A DNA stretch of 64,000 bases from Changshengia sp963803165 (GCA_963803165.1 CAWDLK010000004.1:1-64000); one strand, 5' to 3'. Counted from the stretch's first letter, positions 51,168 to 59,964 are shown. Translations and numbers: made by a program. Notes: a model not told the origin generated them from the letters alone.

Positions 51168-53792
51168 TCACGCCAGCCGGCGGAGGATGCAGAAGGGGGT
51201 CTGCTCGGCGGTCTGGCCCATCGGATTGTCGGCGAGCACCTCCACCACGGCGCCCCGGTCAACCCCCAGGCTGGCGCCGAGAACGTCGGCGGCCAGGTCG
51301 TTGGTGTCGACGACCGCGACCCCGATGTCGGTGCCGGCGCGGTCGCGCAGGGCCCGGCCCATCCGCTCGGCCACCTCGTCCGGATCGCGCGGGGCCTTGC
51401 TGGCGTGGGTGTTGTAGGGGGGCAGGGTGTAGGCGGTGGGGCCGTCGATCGCCCCCACCCGCGACCCCGCCACCCGGTAGAAGACGCCGCGGACGCCGAG
51501 CGGCCGGGTCACCGCCGCGCAGCCGGCGGCGAGGAGGATCCGGGCCGCCCCCGCCTCCTCCAGGGCCAGCTGCATGGTCTGGGGACGCCCCAGGCCGATG
51601 CCGATGGGGACCCGCCGGACGAAGCGCGAGAGCACCCGTGCGAGCGGCGACACCGCGATCTCGTCCATGGGGTAGGAGCGTCCCTGGGTGATCGCCACCA
51701 CCTTCTCGCTGAGGGCGACCACGTCCCCGGGCTCGAGCCCGACGCCCCCGGCATGCGCGGTGTCCAGGGCCGCCCCGAGCGCCGCGCCCAGGTCGTCGCG
51801 GTCGCGCACCAGCCCGGCCCGGAGCGGGATGCGGGCCCAGGTCTCGCCGTGCCGCTGGATGATGAGGTGCCGACCGGGGTTGGCCTGGGCGGCGGCCACC
51901 AGCGCGGCGGCGCCGACCGCCTCCGCCGCCCGCCGGTCGCCCTGGACTGCGAAGCCGCCGCCGGCCCGGGCGGCGGTCCCGTGGGAGGCCCCCTCGAAGT
52001 AGACGCGCAGCCACAGCTCGACGTTGACGGCGCGCCAGAAGAAGAGCGACTCCTCGCTCCCCCCGGCGCAGGCGACCCGGAAGGCGGCGGCGATCGCCTC
52101 GGCGTCCCAGTACGGCCGCGACTGGAAGGAGGGCGACCGCATCAGCGACTGGAGCGACGACCGCTGCTGGCGGAACCAGCGGAACTCCGGCGTGGTGAAG
52201 CCGATCTTGCGGCGGCGCGTGCGCACCTCCTCGGGGAGGATGCCCCGCATCGCCTCGCGCAGGATGCGCCGCGACCACCCGCCCGAGACGATCGCCGAGG
52301 CGGGCAGGCGGAGGATCCACTCCACCAGCTCCTGGTCGAGGAAGGGGAGGCGCAACTCCATGGAGTGGGCCATCGAGTTGCGATCCTCGTAGCGGAGCAG
52401 CGAGGGCAGCGAGAAGGTGGTGAGGTCCTGGAGCAGCCGCCGCTTGAGGTCGTCCTGCACCCGCGGGTCGTCGGGGCGCCGCCGGCCGCTCGTCCACTCG
52501 GGGCGGAGCAGCGACGCCACGTCCACCCGGTGGCGGCGCTCCCACATCCGGCGGCGCGCCAGCCGGCCCACCGTGTCGCGCGCCCTCGCCAACTCCAGGG
52601 CGAGCTCCCGGTGGCGGTGCTCGCGGAGGAGCTGGCGGAGGTACACGTACTGGTAGGGGACGTAGCCGCCGAGCAGCTCGTCGCCCGCCTGGCCGTCGAG
52701 GAGCACGGTCACCTTCTCGCTGGCGGCGCGCATCACCGACCACATCGCGTAGGGGGCGGTGGTGATCATCGGCTCCTCCGCGTGCCAGACCCAGGTCTCC
52801 AGCTCGCCGAGCCATTGCTCCGAGGTCGGCTGCACCCAGGTGGGGTCGGCGGAGGTGACCGCCAGCACCGCCTCGACGTAGCGCCGCTCGTCGATGGGGT
52901 CGCCGGGAAAGACCGCGGAGAAGGTCTTGAGACGCTCGCCCAGGGAGACCGAGTCGGGCACGTGCTGGCCCAGCAGCCGGTCCATCACGCAGACGATGGA
53001 GGACGAATCCAGGCCGCCGGAGAGGCAGGTGCCGACCGGGACGTCGGCCACCAGCCGCCGCTCCACGGCGCGGGTGAAGAGGCGGAGGAACTCCTGGGGG
53101 TCGGGATCGGCGTCCTCGGCGAGCACCGGCGTCCAGTAGCGGGTCTCGCGGATGGCGCCCCCGGGGTCGACCACGACGTAGGCACCCGCCGCCACCTGGC
53201 GGACGCCCTCGAAGAAGGTGAGGTCGTTGTGGTCGTAGAGGCCGAAGCCGAGGTACTCGTAGAGCTGCTGCTCGTCGACCCGGCGGGGGAAGGTGGGGTC
53301 CTCGAGGATCGCCTTGATCTCCGAGGCGAAGACCACGCGACCGGCGTGCTCGGCGTAGAAGAGCGGCTTGATCCCGAAGTGGTCGCGGCAGAGGACCAGC
53401 CGCGGCTCGTCGCCGCGGCTGTCGAGGAGGGCGATGGCCCACATGCCGTTGAAGCGCGAGAACGCCGCGGGGCCCCACTCCGCGTAGGCCTGCAGGGCGA
53501 CCTCGGTGTCGCTCCGGGTGCGGAAGCGCCGGCCCCGCGCCTCCAGCTCGGCGCGCAGCTCGCGGTAGTTGTAGATCTCGCCGTTGAAGACGATGTGCAG
53601 CCGGCCGCCGTCGGTGGACATGGGCTGGGCGCCGGTGTCGAGGTCGATGATGGCGAGCCGCCGGAACCCGAGCGAGGCGGCGCCGGACTCGTGGAAGCCC
53701 TCGTCGTCGGGCCCGCGATGGCGGAGCGACGCCGTCATGGCCCGGAGGAGGGCGGGGTCGGGGCGGCCGGTGAAGCCGCAGATGCCGCACAT
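51168..53792 (-). CDS. Asparagine synthetase B fused to CofE-like domain
   Basis: An 874-residue protein. Residues 1-190 are a class II glutamine amidotransferase domain (MCGICGF with catalytic Cys2). Residues about 215-610 are an asparagine-synthase ATP-pyrophosphatase domain with the P-loop SGGLDSS (258-264). After a linker, residues about 640-874 resemble coenzyme F420-0:glutamate ligase (CofE) proteins: a start RHGETWARIPLRAGLV, EPGDVVALSEKVVAITQGR, VDTNDLAADVLG. AsnB makes amide bonds from Gln and ATP; CofE adds glutamate to F420-0. The fusion suggests a two-step amide/glutamyl modification of one substrate. No other F420 gene is visible. Confidence 0.85.
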   Translation of the reverse strand: MCGICGFTGRPDPALLRAMTASLRHRGPDDEGFHESGAASLGFRRLAIIDLDTGAQPMSTDGGRLHIVFNGEIYNYRELRAELEARGRRFRTRSDTEVALQAYAEWGPAAFSRFNGMWAIALLDSRGDEPRLVLCRDHFGIKPLFYAEHAGRVVFASEIKAILEDPTFPRRVDEQQLYEYLGFGLYDHNDLTFFEGVRQVAAGAYVVVDPGGAIRETRYWTPVLAEDADPDPQEFLRLFTRAVERRLVADVPVGTCLSGGLDSSSIVCVMDRLLGQHVPDSVSLGERLKTFSAVFPGDPIDERRYVEAVLAVTSADPTWVQPTSEQWLGELETWVWHAEEPMITTAPYAMWSVMRAASEKVTVLLDGQAGDELLGGYVPYQYVYLRQLLREHRHRELALELARARDTVGRLARRRMWERRHRVDVASLLRPEWTSGRRRPDDPRVQDDLKRRLLQDLTTFSLPSLLRYEDRNSMAHSMELRLPFLDQELVEWILRLPASAIVSGGWSRRILREAMRGILPEEVRTRRRKIGFTTPEFRWFRQQRSSLQSLMRSPSFQSRPYWDAEAIAAAFRVACAGGSEESLFFWRAVNVELWLRVYFEGASHGTAARAGGGFAVQGDRRAAEAVGAAALVAAAQANPGRHLIIQRHGETWARIPLRAGLVRDRDDLGAALGAALDTAHAGGVGLEPGDVVALSEKVVAITQGRSYPMDEIAVSPLARVLSRFVRRVPIGIGLGRPQTMQLALEEAGAARILLAAGCAAVTRPLGVRGVFYRVAGSRVGAIDGPTAYTLPPYNTHASKAPRDPDEVAERMGRALRDRAGTDIGVAVVDTNDLAADVLGASLGVDRGAVVEVLADNPMGQTAEQTPFCILRRLA

Positions 53793-53795
53793 GCC

Positions 53796-54374
53796 CTACC
53801 TCCCCGGGCTCGGCGCGCCCAGCGGGCGCCGCTGCCAGAGGAGCATCTCCCCGTCCTCGGAGGCCCGGCGGCCCACCCGCCCGAAGCCGGCCTTCTCCAG
53901 GACGCGCGCGGAGGCGAGGTTGCCCACCAGGGTCTCGGCGGTGACCCGGCGCACCCCGGGCTGCCGCAGCGCCCAGGCGCTGAGCGCCGAGGCCATCTCG
54001 GTGGCGTAGCCGCGGCCGCGCAGCGATGCGTTGACCGCGTAGCCGATCTCGACGGTGCCGGTGGCGTCCGGAGGCGCCTTGAAGCCGATGCTCGCCACCG
54101 CCAGGCTGTCCTCGAGGCGAACCGCGACCCCGCCACACCATGGCCCCGGGTCCGGCGACCGCTCACCCCGCGCGATCCAGATGGGGAGCACCACCAGGGC
54201 GTCCTCGCCCGGCCACTCCACCGGGAAGCGGACGCGCAGCGAGCCACCCCCGGGGTGGGAGGCGCAGGGACCGAGCGGAAGGTCGGCGAGGAAGTCGGAG
54301 CGCAGCATGCGCTCGCGCATCACCGCGATCGGTGTCAGCGCGTAGAGCAGCCGCTCGGTCTCCAGGGTCAGCAC
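53796..54374 (-). CDS. GNAT-family acetyltransferase
   Basis: A 192-residue GNAT of the RimJ/ribosomal-protein type (Acetyltransf_3): LETERLLYALTPIAVM at the N-terminus, then RGRGYATEMASALSAWAL with the acetyl-CoA-binding Arg/Gly loop, and NLASARVLEKAGFGRVG at the C-terminus. Target unknown. Three bases separate its stop from the AsnB-CofE ATG, whose ribosome site overlaps the stop, so they are cotranscribed. Confidence 0.85.
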   Translation of the reverse strand: MLTLETERLLYALTPIAVMRERMLRSDFLADLPLGPCASHPGGGSLRVRFPVEWPGEDALVVLPIWIARGERSPDPGPWCGGVAVRLEDSLAVASIGFKAPPDATGTVEIGYAVNASLRGRGYATEMASALSAWALRQPGVRRVTAETLVGNLASARVLEKAGFGRVGRRASEDGEMLLWQRRPLGAPSPGR

Positions 54375-54460
54375 GCGCGCAAGTCTAACCGCGGCCGCGA
54401 GGTGGCCCGGTGAGGCGGGCCCCGGCGCGCGCGCAGGGCGCCGGGTGCCGGGGCTCCGAC

Positions 54461-56155
54461 CTAGAAGTCCATATCGTCGTCGTCGCCGCCGAAGCCGCCC
54501 CCGCCGAAGCCGCCCCCGCCGAAGCCGCCGCCACCACCGCCACCGTGGGAGTGGCCGTGACCCTCGTCCTCGGCGTCCTCGGGCTCGGGCGCGTCGGCGA
54601 CCAGCGCCTCGGTGGTCATGATCATGGTGGCGATCGAGACCGCCGAGGTCAGGGCGGTGATCACCACCTTGGTGGGGTCGATGATGCCCCGCTCGACCAG
54701 GTTGCCGTACTCCTCGGCGACGACGTCGAAGCCCTCGTCACCGCTCAGCTCGGCCACCCGGTTGACCACCACCGCGCCCTCCAGGCCGGCGTTGGAGGCC
54801 AGCACCCGGAGCGGTGCCGCCAGCGCCTGGCGGACGGCCCGCGCCCCGGCGAGGGCGTCCCCCTCCAGGGTGAGGGCGTCGATCGCCTCGCGAGCCCGCA
54901 GCAGGGCGACCCCGCCGCCGGCCACGCAGCCCTCCTCGAGGGCGGCGCGGGTGGCGTGGAGGGCGTCCTCGACGCGCGCCTTGCGCTCCTTCATCGCCAC
55001 CTCGGTGGGAGCGCCGACCTTGATCAGCGCCACGCCCCCGACCAGCCGGGCGAGCCGCTCCTGGAGCTTCTCGCGGTCCCAGTCCGAGTCGGTCTCCTCG
55101 ATCTGCTGGCGAATCTCCTCGCAGCGGGCGTCGATGGCCGCGCGCGGGCCGCCCCCACCGACCACGGTGGTGTCGTCCTTGGTGACCGTGACCCGATCGG
55201 CGCTGCCCAGGTGGCGGGCGTTCACGGACTCGAGCCGCAGCCCCACCTCCTCGCTGACCACGGTGGCGCCGGTGAGGACGGCGAGGTCCTGGAGCATGGC
55301 CTTGCGCCGGTCGCCGAAGCCGGGGGCCTTGATCGCCACCGCGGAGAGGGTGCCGCGCATCCGGTTGACCACCAGGGTGGCCAGGGCCTCGGCGGTGACG
55401 TCCTCGGCGACAATCAGCAGCGGGCGCTTGGCGGCGGCGACCATCTCCAGCGCGGGGAGCAGGTCGCGGACCGCGCTGATCTTGGCGTCGGTGATGAGGA
55501 CGGCGGGCTTCTCCAGCTCGGCGACCATCTCCTTCTGGTCGGTGACCAGATACGCCGAGACGTAGCCGCGGTCGAGCTGCATCCCCTCCACCACCTCGAC
55601 GGTGGTCTCGATGCCGTCGGCCAACTCGACCGACACCACGCCCTCCTTGCCGACCTTGGCGAAGGCGTCGGCGAGCATCCCGCCGATCTCGGGGTCGGCG
55701 GCGCTGATGGTCGCGATGCGGCGGATGTCCTCATTGGTGTCGACCGGGTGGGAGCGCTGCCGGACGGCGCCCGCGGCGGCGTCGGCCGCGGCCAGCATCC
55801 CCTGGCGGAGCTCGACCGGGAAGGCGCCGGCGCCGAGCAGGCGCAGCCCCTCGACGATCATGGCGCGGCTCAGCACGGTTGCCGTGGTGGTCCCGTCGCC
55901 GGCGAGGTCGTTGGTCTTGACCGCGACCTCGCGGAGCAGCTGGGCCCCCATGTTCTCGAAGTGGTCCTTGAAGTCGAGGTCGCGGGCGATGGTGACCCCG
56001 TCGCTGGTGACCAGCGGGGCCCCGAACTTCTTGTCCAAGACCACGGAGCGGCCGCGCGGCCCCAGGGTCACGGCGACGGCGTCGGCGACCGCGTCCACCC
56101 CCCGGCGGAGCAGCTGCCTCGCCTCGGTGTCGAATCGAAGTTGCTTAGCGGGCAT
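54461..56155 (-). CDS. groEL: GroEL chaperonin
   Basis: A 564-residue group I chaperonin subunit. Characteristic segments include VTLGPRGRSVVLDKKFGAP, DLAGDGTTTATVLSRAM (ATP site Asp), AGGGVALLRA and VERGIIDPTKVV. The usual GGM tail is replaced by an acidic stretch, HGHSH and glycine runs broken by phenylalanine, ending DDDDMDF. The tail lies inside the ring, so it may alter substrate handling, and the His cluster may bind metal. It is 89 bases downstream of groES and shares its CIRCE control. Confidence 0.96.
   Translation of the reverse strand: MPAKQLRFDTEARQLLRRGVDAVADAVAVTLGPRGRSVVLDKKFGAPLVTSDGVTIARDLDFKDHFENMGAQLLREVAVKTNDLAGDGTTTATVLSRAMIVEGLRLLGAGAFPVELRQGMLAAADAAAGAVRQRSHPVDTNEDIRRIATISAADPEIGGMLADAFAKVGKEGVVSVELADGIETTVEVVEGMQLDRGYVSAYLVTDQKEMVAELEKPAVLITDAKISAVRDLLPALEMVAAAKRPLLIVAEDVTAEALATLVVNRMRGTLSAVAIKAPGFGDRRKAMLQDLAVLTGATVVSEEVGLRLESVNARHLGSADRVTVTKDDTTVVGGGGPRAAIDARCEEIRQQIEETDSDWDREKLQERLARLVGGVALIKVGAPTEVAMKERKARVEDALHATRAALEEGCVAGGGVALLRAREAIDALTLEGDALAGARAVRQALAAPLRVLASNAGLEGAVVVNRVAELSGDEGFDVVAEEYGNLVERGIIDPTKVVITALTSAVSIATMIMTTEALVADAPEPEDAEDEGHGHSHGGGGGGGFGGGGFGGGGFGGDDDDMDF
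54485..54535. repeat. 15-bp tandem repeat encoding groEL tail
   Basis: Near-identical 15-base units (gaagccgcccccgcc on the plus strand) repeat at 54491-54505 and 54506-54520 with a degenerate third copy, encoding the GGGFG tail of groEL. It is a simple coding microsatellite, prone to length change. Confidence 0.8.
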
Positions 56156-56244
56156 GCTCTCTCAGCTCCTCTGACGGCGTACGGCGGCGCGCCCACGGAG
56201 CGGGTCGCGCCGCCATCACAGCGCGCGGCGGGACGGACGTCGGC

Positions 56245-56556
56245 TCAGGCCTTGCCGTTGCTCTGGACGACGGCGAGGATGTCCTTCTCGGAGAGGATGA
56301 GGTAGTCGACCTCGTCGATCTTGACCTCGCTGCCGGCGTACTTCGCGTACATGACCCGGTCCCCGACGGCGACGTCGAGCTTGATCCGCTCCCCGGTGCG
56401 CTCGTTGTAGCGGCCGTTGCCCACCGCCTCGATGATCCCCTCCTGGGGCTTCTCCTTGGCGGTGTCGGGCAGGACGATCCCGCTCTTGGTGATCTCCTCG
56501 CGCTCGACGGGCTTGATGACGACGCGATCGGCCAGGGGGCGAAGCTTCAAGGCCAC
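56245..56556 (-). CDS. groES: GroES co-chaperonin
   Basis: A 103-residue co-chaperonin. The N-terminal LKLRPLADRVVIKPVE and mobile-loop region EEITKSGIVLPDTAKEKPQEG, followed by a VGDRVMYAKYAGSEV strand, match the family. It caps the GroEL ring. A CIRCE operator lies 17 bases upstream of its ATG. Confidence 0.97.
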   Translation of the reverse strand: MALKLRPLADRVVIKPVEREEITKSGIVLPDTAKEKPQEGIIEAVGNGRYNERTGERIKLDVAVGDRVMYAKYAGSEVKIDEVDYLILSEKDILAVVQSNGKA

Positions 56557-56572
56557 GGTGCGACCTCCGCAA

Positions 56573-56599
56573 TTAGCACTCGGGAAGGGTGACTGCTAA
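56573..56599 (-). promoter_or_regulatory. CIRCE operator (HrcA site)
   Basis: On the coding strand TTAGCAGTC-N9-GAGTGCTAA, one base from the perfect CIRCE TTAGCACTC-N9-GAGTGCTAA (G for C in the left arm). It lies 16 bases upstream of groES, the standard position for HrcA repression of groES-groEL. hrcA is not in this window. Confidence 0.92.
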
Positions 56600-56647
56600 C
56601 ACTCTAGCGAATCGAGTGCCAGGACCGCAACTGCCCCGGGATCCGGC

Positions 56648-57499
56648 TCAGGCTCCGCCGGCGGTGACCACCATGTCGGTGATGAAGCCGGCGAGGAGGC
56701 CGGCCAGGATCCCCCAGAACATCAGGTCGCGGCGCGCCGACCGGTGGGCGACCCCGAGCAGCTGGACCACCACGAAGAGGATCGAGCCCGCCGCCAGGGT
56801 GAGGAAGATCACGCTGACCGGCTGGCTGGTGAACTGGCGGCCGACCGCCGTCCCCAGGAAGGTGGGACCGCCGCCGATCAGGCCCATGAGCAGGAGGAAG
56901 CCCCAGGACGGCCGATCGCTCTCCGCGGCCAGCGGGGCCACGATCCCGAAGCCCTCGGTGGCGTTGTGGAGGGCAAAGCCGATGACCAGCACCGTGGCCA
57001 GGCCGATCGCCCCGACCGCGGCGCTGTTGCCGATGGCGAGGCCCTCGCCGAAGTTGTGGAGACCGATCCCGACCGCGATGAGCAGCGAGAGGCGGCGGGC
57101 CGCGGACCACCCGGCGACCCCCGGCCGGGCGGCCACCAGCTCGCCCGGCGCCATCGCCCCCGGACCGGGCCGCACCGGGCGCGGGCGCCCGGCCAGCCAT
57201 CGCTCGTAGTAGACGAGGCTCAGCAGGCCGACCGCGATCCCACCCAGGTAGAGAGCGCCGAAGCCGAGCACCGGGCCGATGCCGCCGGTGCCCCGGTGGA
57301 GGGCGCTGAGGGCGCCGTCGACGGGGCCGTAGGCGTTGGTCAGGACGTCCCAGACGATGAAGAGGAGGATCCCGGCCGCCAGCGCGTTGAGGAACTGGCG
57401 GAGGCCGGGCCGGGGCGAGCGCATCCTCCCGATGGGCAGTCCGAGGACGATGGTGACCCCGGCGATGAAGCCGAGCAGGAGGGTCTGCGCTTCGCTCAC
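56648..57499 (-). CDS. ZIP-family metal transporter
   Basis: A 283-residue membrane protein with about eight helices. The helix IV metal motif GIGLHNFGEGLAIG and helix V motif FALHNATEGFGIV are characteristic of ZIP (zinc, iron, manganese uptake) transporters. A DtxR-type operator lies 62 bases upstream and the regulator gene is the next upstream gene, so uptake is probably repressed when the metal is plentiful. The metal cannot be told from sequence. Confidence 0.92.
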   Translation of the reverse strand: MSEAQTLLLGFIAGVTIVLGLPIGRMRSPRPGLRQFLNALAAGILLFIVWDVLTNAYGPVDGALSALHRGTGGIGPVLGFGALYLGGIAVGLLSLVYYERWLAGRPRPVRPGPGAMAPGELVAARPGVAGWSAARRLSLLIAVGIGLHNFGEGLAIGNSAAVGAIGLATVLVIGFALHNATEGFGIVAPLAAESDRPSWGFLLLMGLIGGGPTFLGTAVGRQFTSQPVSVIFLTLAAGSILFVVVQLLGVAHRSARRDLMFWGILAGLLAGFITDMVVTAGGA

Positions 57500-57560
57500 G
57501 GGGCGGGCTCTCCATGGGTGGGGCTCAGGGCGCCCGGCGGGCCAGCCTCCGGCGCCGCGG

Positions 57561-57581
57561 GTTAGCTTAGCCTAAGCTAAC
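57561..57581. promoter_or_regulatory. DtxR-type operator overlapping dtxR stop, upstream of ZIP gene
   Basis: A 21-bp element with perfect ten-base arms, GTTAGCTTAG and CTAAGCTAAC, around one base. It resembles DtxR/IdeR sites (TTAGG-like arms) and lies 62 bases upstream of the ZIP gene. It contains the last codons and stop of the regulator gene itself. Confidence 0.8.
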
Positions 57582-58295
57582 TGCCAGCGCAACCCAGACC
57601 GCCCGGGCCGCCCCGCGGTCCACGTCGACGGGGTCGCCCTCCACCCGGACAGGGAGCGGGGACCCCGGGGACGGGGGGCCGGGAGCCACCACCTCGACCG
57701 TGCGCCCCGGGGTCACCCCCAGGTCGCGGAGCAGGAGCAGCAGCTGGGGCGCCTCGTGCTCGGCGACCTCGGAGATCCGCACCACCGTCGCGGCGGCCCC
57801 CGGGGGGAGCCGGTCGAGGCGAACCAGGTCGGGGGCGATGACGCCCCGGCCGGGGACTGGGTTGCCGTGGGGGCAGGTCCGGGGATGGCCGAGGTGGCCG
57901 TCGAGGCGGTCGACGACCTCGTCGGACATCCCGTGGACGAGCAGCGAGGCCTCGCGGTCCCCGGCGGCCCAATCGAGGCCGAGGACGTCGACCAGCCAGC
58001 GCTCCAGGATCCGGTGGCGGCGCACCAGGTCGGCGGCCGCGGCCTCACCCCGCGCGGTGAGGGTGATGCTGCGGTCCTCGGCCACCTCCACCCAGCCGCC
58101 CCGGACCAGCCGCTGCAGGGTGACGGTGACCGTCGGACGGCTCACCCCCAGCCAGTCGGCGAGGCCGCCCGGCCGCGCCACCTCGCCCTCGTGGGCGATG
58201 TAGTGGATCGCCTCCAGGTAGCGCCCGGCGGTCTCGCTGGGACGGCCGGCCTGGGGAGCCTGCGTGAGCGCCATCGCTGTCCAGGATGTTGACAT
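57567..58295 (-). CDS. DtxR/MntR-family metal-dependent regulator
   Basis: A 242-residue regulator: winged-helix domain (RYLEAIHYIAHEG, LADWLGVSRPTVTVTLQRL), dimerisation domain with RRHRILERWLVDVLGLD and the conserved CPHGNPVPG, and a C-terminal SH3/FeoA-like domain. Compared with DtxR, metal-site residues look replaced: the segment EACxxEHxMS reads EASLLVHGMS, and the residue before YLxxI is Arg rather than Met or Asp. Metal sensing may thus differ. Start ATG 58295; ATG 58274 is an alternative. It lies 13 bases after tsaD. Confidence 0.88.
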   Translation of the reverse strand: MSTSWTAMALTQAPQAGRPSETAGRYLEAIHYIAHEGEVARPGGLADWLGVSRPTVTVTLQRLVRGGWVEVAEDRSITLTARGEAAAADLVRRHRILERWLVDVLGLDWAAGDREASLLVHGMSDEVVDRLDGHLGHPRTCPHGNPVPGRGVIAPDLVRLDRLPPGAAATVVRISEVAEHEAPQLLLLLRDLGVTPGRTVEVVAPGPPSPGSPLPVRVEGDPVDVDRGAARAVWVALAVSLG

Positions 58296-58308
58296 CGTCG
58301 GGCCGGTC

Positions 58309-59325
58309 TCAGGCGAACTCGGCCAGCGAGGGGTCGACGTCGAAGCCCACGGTGTCCGGTCCGCGCAGCGTCAGCCGGTGCCAGCCGGCGGCGCCGATCA
58401 TGGCGGCGTTGTCGGTGCAGAGGGCGAGCGGCGGAACCGCGACGTGGAGCCCCGCGAAGCGCTGCGCGACCCGCTCGCCCAGGGCACGGTTGGCGGCGAC
58501 CCCCCCGACCACGGCGACGGACCGCGCCCCCGTCTCCTCCACCGCCGCCTCCAGCCCGTCGACCAGCTGGGTGACGGCGGCGTCCTGGAAGGCGGCGGCG
58601 AGGGAGTCCCTGACCTCGGCCCGGCGGGGCACGCCGGCGCCGTCCAGCTCGCCGGCGGGGAGGTCGCGGATCGCGTAGCGCACCGCGGTCTTGAGCCCGC
58701 TGAAGGAGAAGGCGCCCTCGAGACGGGTCCGGGGCAGAGGGAAGGCGCGCGGGTCGCCGCTCCGTGCCGCCCGCTCCACGACCGGACCGCCCGGGTAGGG
58801 GAGGCCGAGCATCCGGGCCACCTTGTCGAAGGCCTCCCCCACCGCGTCGTCACGGGTGCTCGCCAGGCGCCGCGCCTCGCCGTGGCGGGAGAGCTCGATG
58901 GTGTCGGTGTGCCCGCCGCTCACCACCAGCGCGACGAAGGGGGGCTCCAGCTCCGGGTCCGCGAGCCAGGCGGAGTAGACGTGACCGGCGAGATGGGACA
59001 CCCCGGTGACGGGCAGGCCGCGGGCCCGCGCCGCAGCCTGCGCGTAGGCGGCGCCCACCACCAGGCAGCCGGCCAGCCCCGGGCCGCGGGTGACCGCGAC
59101 CGCGTCCACCGCCTCCCAGCCGCCCACGACCGCCGCCAGGGCGGCGTCGACCACGGGCGCGAGCATCTCCAGGTGGGCGCGCGCCGCCAGCTCCGGGACC
59201 ACGCCGCCGTGCGGAGCGTGGAGGGCGATCTGCGAGGACACCTCGGTGGAGAGGATCTCGCGCCCGTCGCGCACCACCGCCGCGGCGGTCTCGTCGCAGG
59301 AGGTCTCGATGGCGAGGATGTTCAT
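58309..59325 (-). CDS. tsaD: TsaD, tRNA t6A threonylcarbamoyltransferase
   Basis: A 338-residue ASKHA-fold enzyme that transfers threonylcarbamoyl to A37 of ANN-decoding tRNAs. The metal motif HLAGHVYS, the N-terminal LAIETSCDETAAA, the segment ALVVSGGHTDT and the C-terminal LCTDNAAMIG are present. It works with TsaB and TsaE encoded upstream in the same direction, with rimI between, the common bacterial arrangement. Confidence 0.97.
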   Translation of the reverse strand: MNILAIETSCDETAAAVVRDGREILSTEVSSQIALHAPHGGVVPELAARAHLEMLAPVVDAALAAVVGGWEAVDAVAVTRGPGLAGCLVVGAAYAQAAARARGLPVTGVSHLAGHVYSAWLADPELEPPFVALVVSGGHTDTIELSRHGEARRLASTRDDAVGEAFDKVARMLGLPYPGGPVVERAARSGDPRAFPLPRTRLEGAFSFSGLKTAVRYAIRDLPAGELDGAGVPRRAEVRDSLAAAFQDAAVTQLVDGLEAAVEETGARSVAVVGGVAANRALGERVAQRFAGLHVAVPPLALCTDNAAMIGAAGWHRLTLRGPDTVGFDVDPSLAEFA

Positions 59326-59362
59326 CCTCGGAGGGGTCCGGTCACCACCCAGCGCCCGGCCC

Positions 59363-59923
59363 TCACGCTCGCGGGTAGGCGTCGGGCGGCGGCGGCCCCA
59401 TGCCCATGATGTCGATGCCCTGGAGGATGCCGACGAAGGTGCGCTTGAAGGCCGGCGCGTGCAGCGAGTCGCTCCACATCACGATCGCGTCCTCGCCGTT
59501 GTCGGTGTAGTAGCCGCGGCGCCGGCCGATCGCCTTGAAGCCGAAGCGCTCGTAGAGGCGGATGGCGTGGTCGTTGCTCGCCCGCACCTCGAGGGTGATC
59601 CAGCGCGCCCCCAGCTCGTAGCTGCGCTGCACCAGGGCGGCGAAGACGCCGGTGCCGAGCCCCTGGTGCTGGCTGCGGGCGCGCACCCCGATGGTGGTGA
59701 TGTGGGCCTCGTCGGCCACCTTCCAGAGCCCCCCGTAGCCGATCACCGCCCCACCCTCGCGGAGCACGTAGTAATGGGCCTGCCGGTTCTGGGAGAGCTC
59801 CGAGGCATACGCGTTGCGAGGCCAGGGCGAGAGGAAGATCTCGCGCTCGATCTCCTGGACCGCGGGGATGTCGGAGTGGCGCATCCGCTCGATGAGGAGG
59901 CGCGGCGCGACCTTCATCGCCAT
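59363..59923 (-). CDS. rimI: RimI-type N-acetyltransferase
   Basis: A 186-residue GNAT with RMRHSDIPAVQEIEREIF, an acetyl-CoA loop near RARSQHQGLGTGVFAAL and the C-terminal LEVRASNDHAIRLYERFGF followed by a YYTDNGEDAIVM strand, as in RimI, which acetylates the N-terminus of ribosomal protein S18 in E. coli. A C-terminal extension of about 30 residues is present. An in-frame ATG two codons in is an alternative start. It sits between tsaB and tsaD. Confidence 0.92.
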   Translation of the reverse strand: MAMKVAPRLLIERMRHSDIPAVQEIEREIFLSPWPRNAYASELSQNRQAHYYVLREGGAVIGYGGLWKVADEAHITTIGVRARSQHQGLGTGVFAALVQRSYELGARWITLEVRASNDHAIRLYERFGFKAIGRRRGYYTDNGEDAIVMWSDSLHAPAFKRTFVGILQGIDIMGMGPPPPDAYPRA

Positions 59924-59964
59924 CGATCATACCCGGGCGCGCCGCGAGCCACCGCGGACGTCTC

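Noticed and set aside
51405..54413. A 1002-codon plus-strand open frame opposite the AsnB-CofE and GNAT genes
   Set aside because: It mirrors codon-position bias of the real minus-strand genes; its composition (His/Gly/Ala/Asp/Arg runs) is not protein-like.
54485..54535. 15-bp repeat as a mobile or CRISPR-like element
   Set aside because: It is in frame within groEL and encodes the Gly/Phe tail, so it is a coding repeat.
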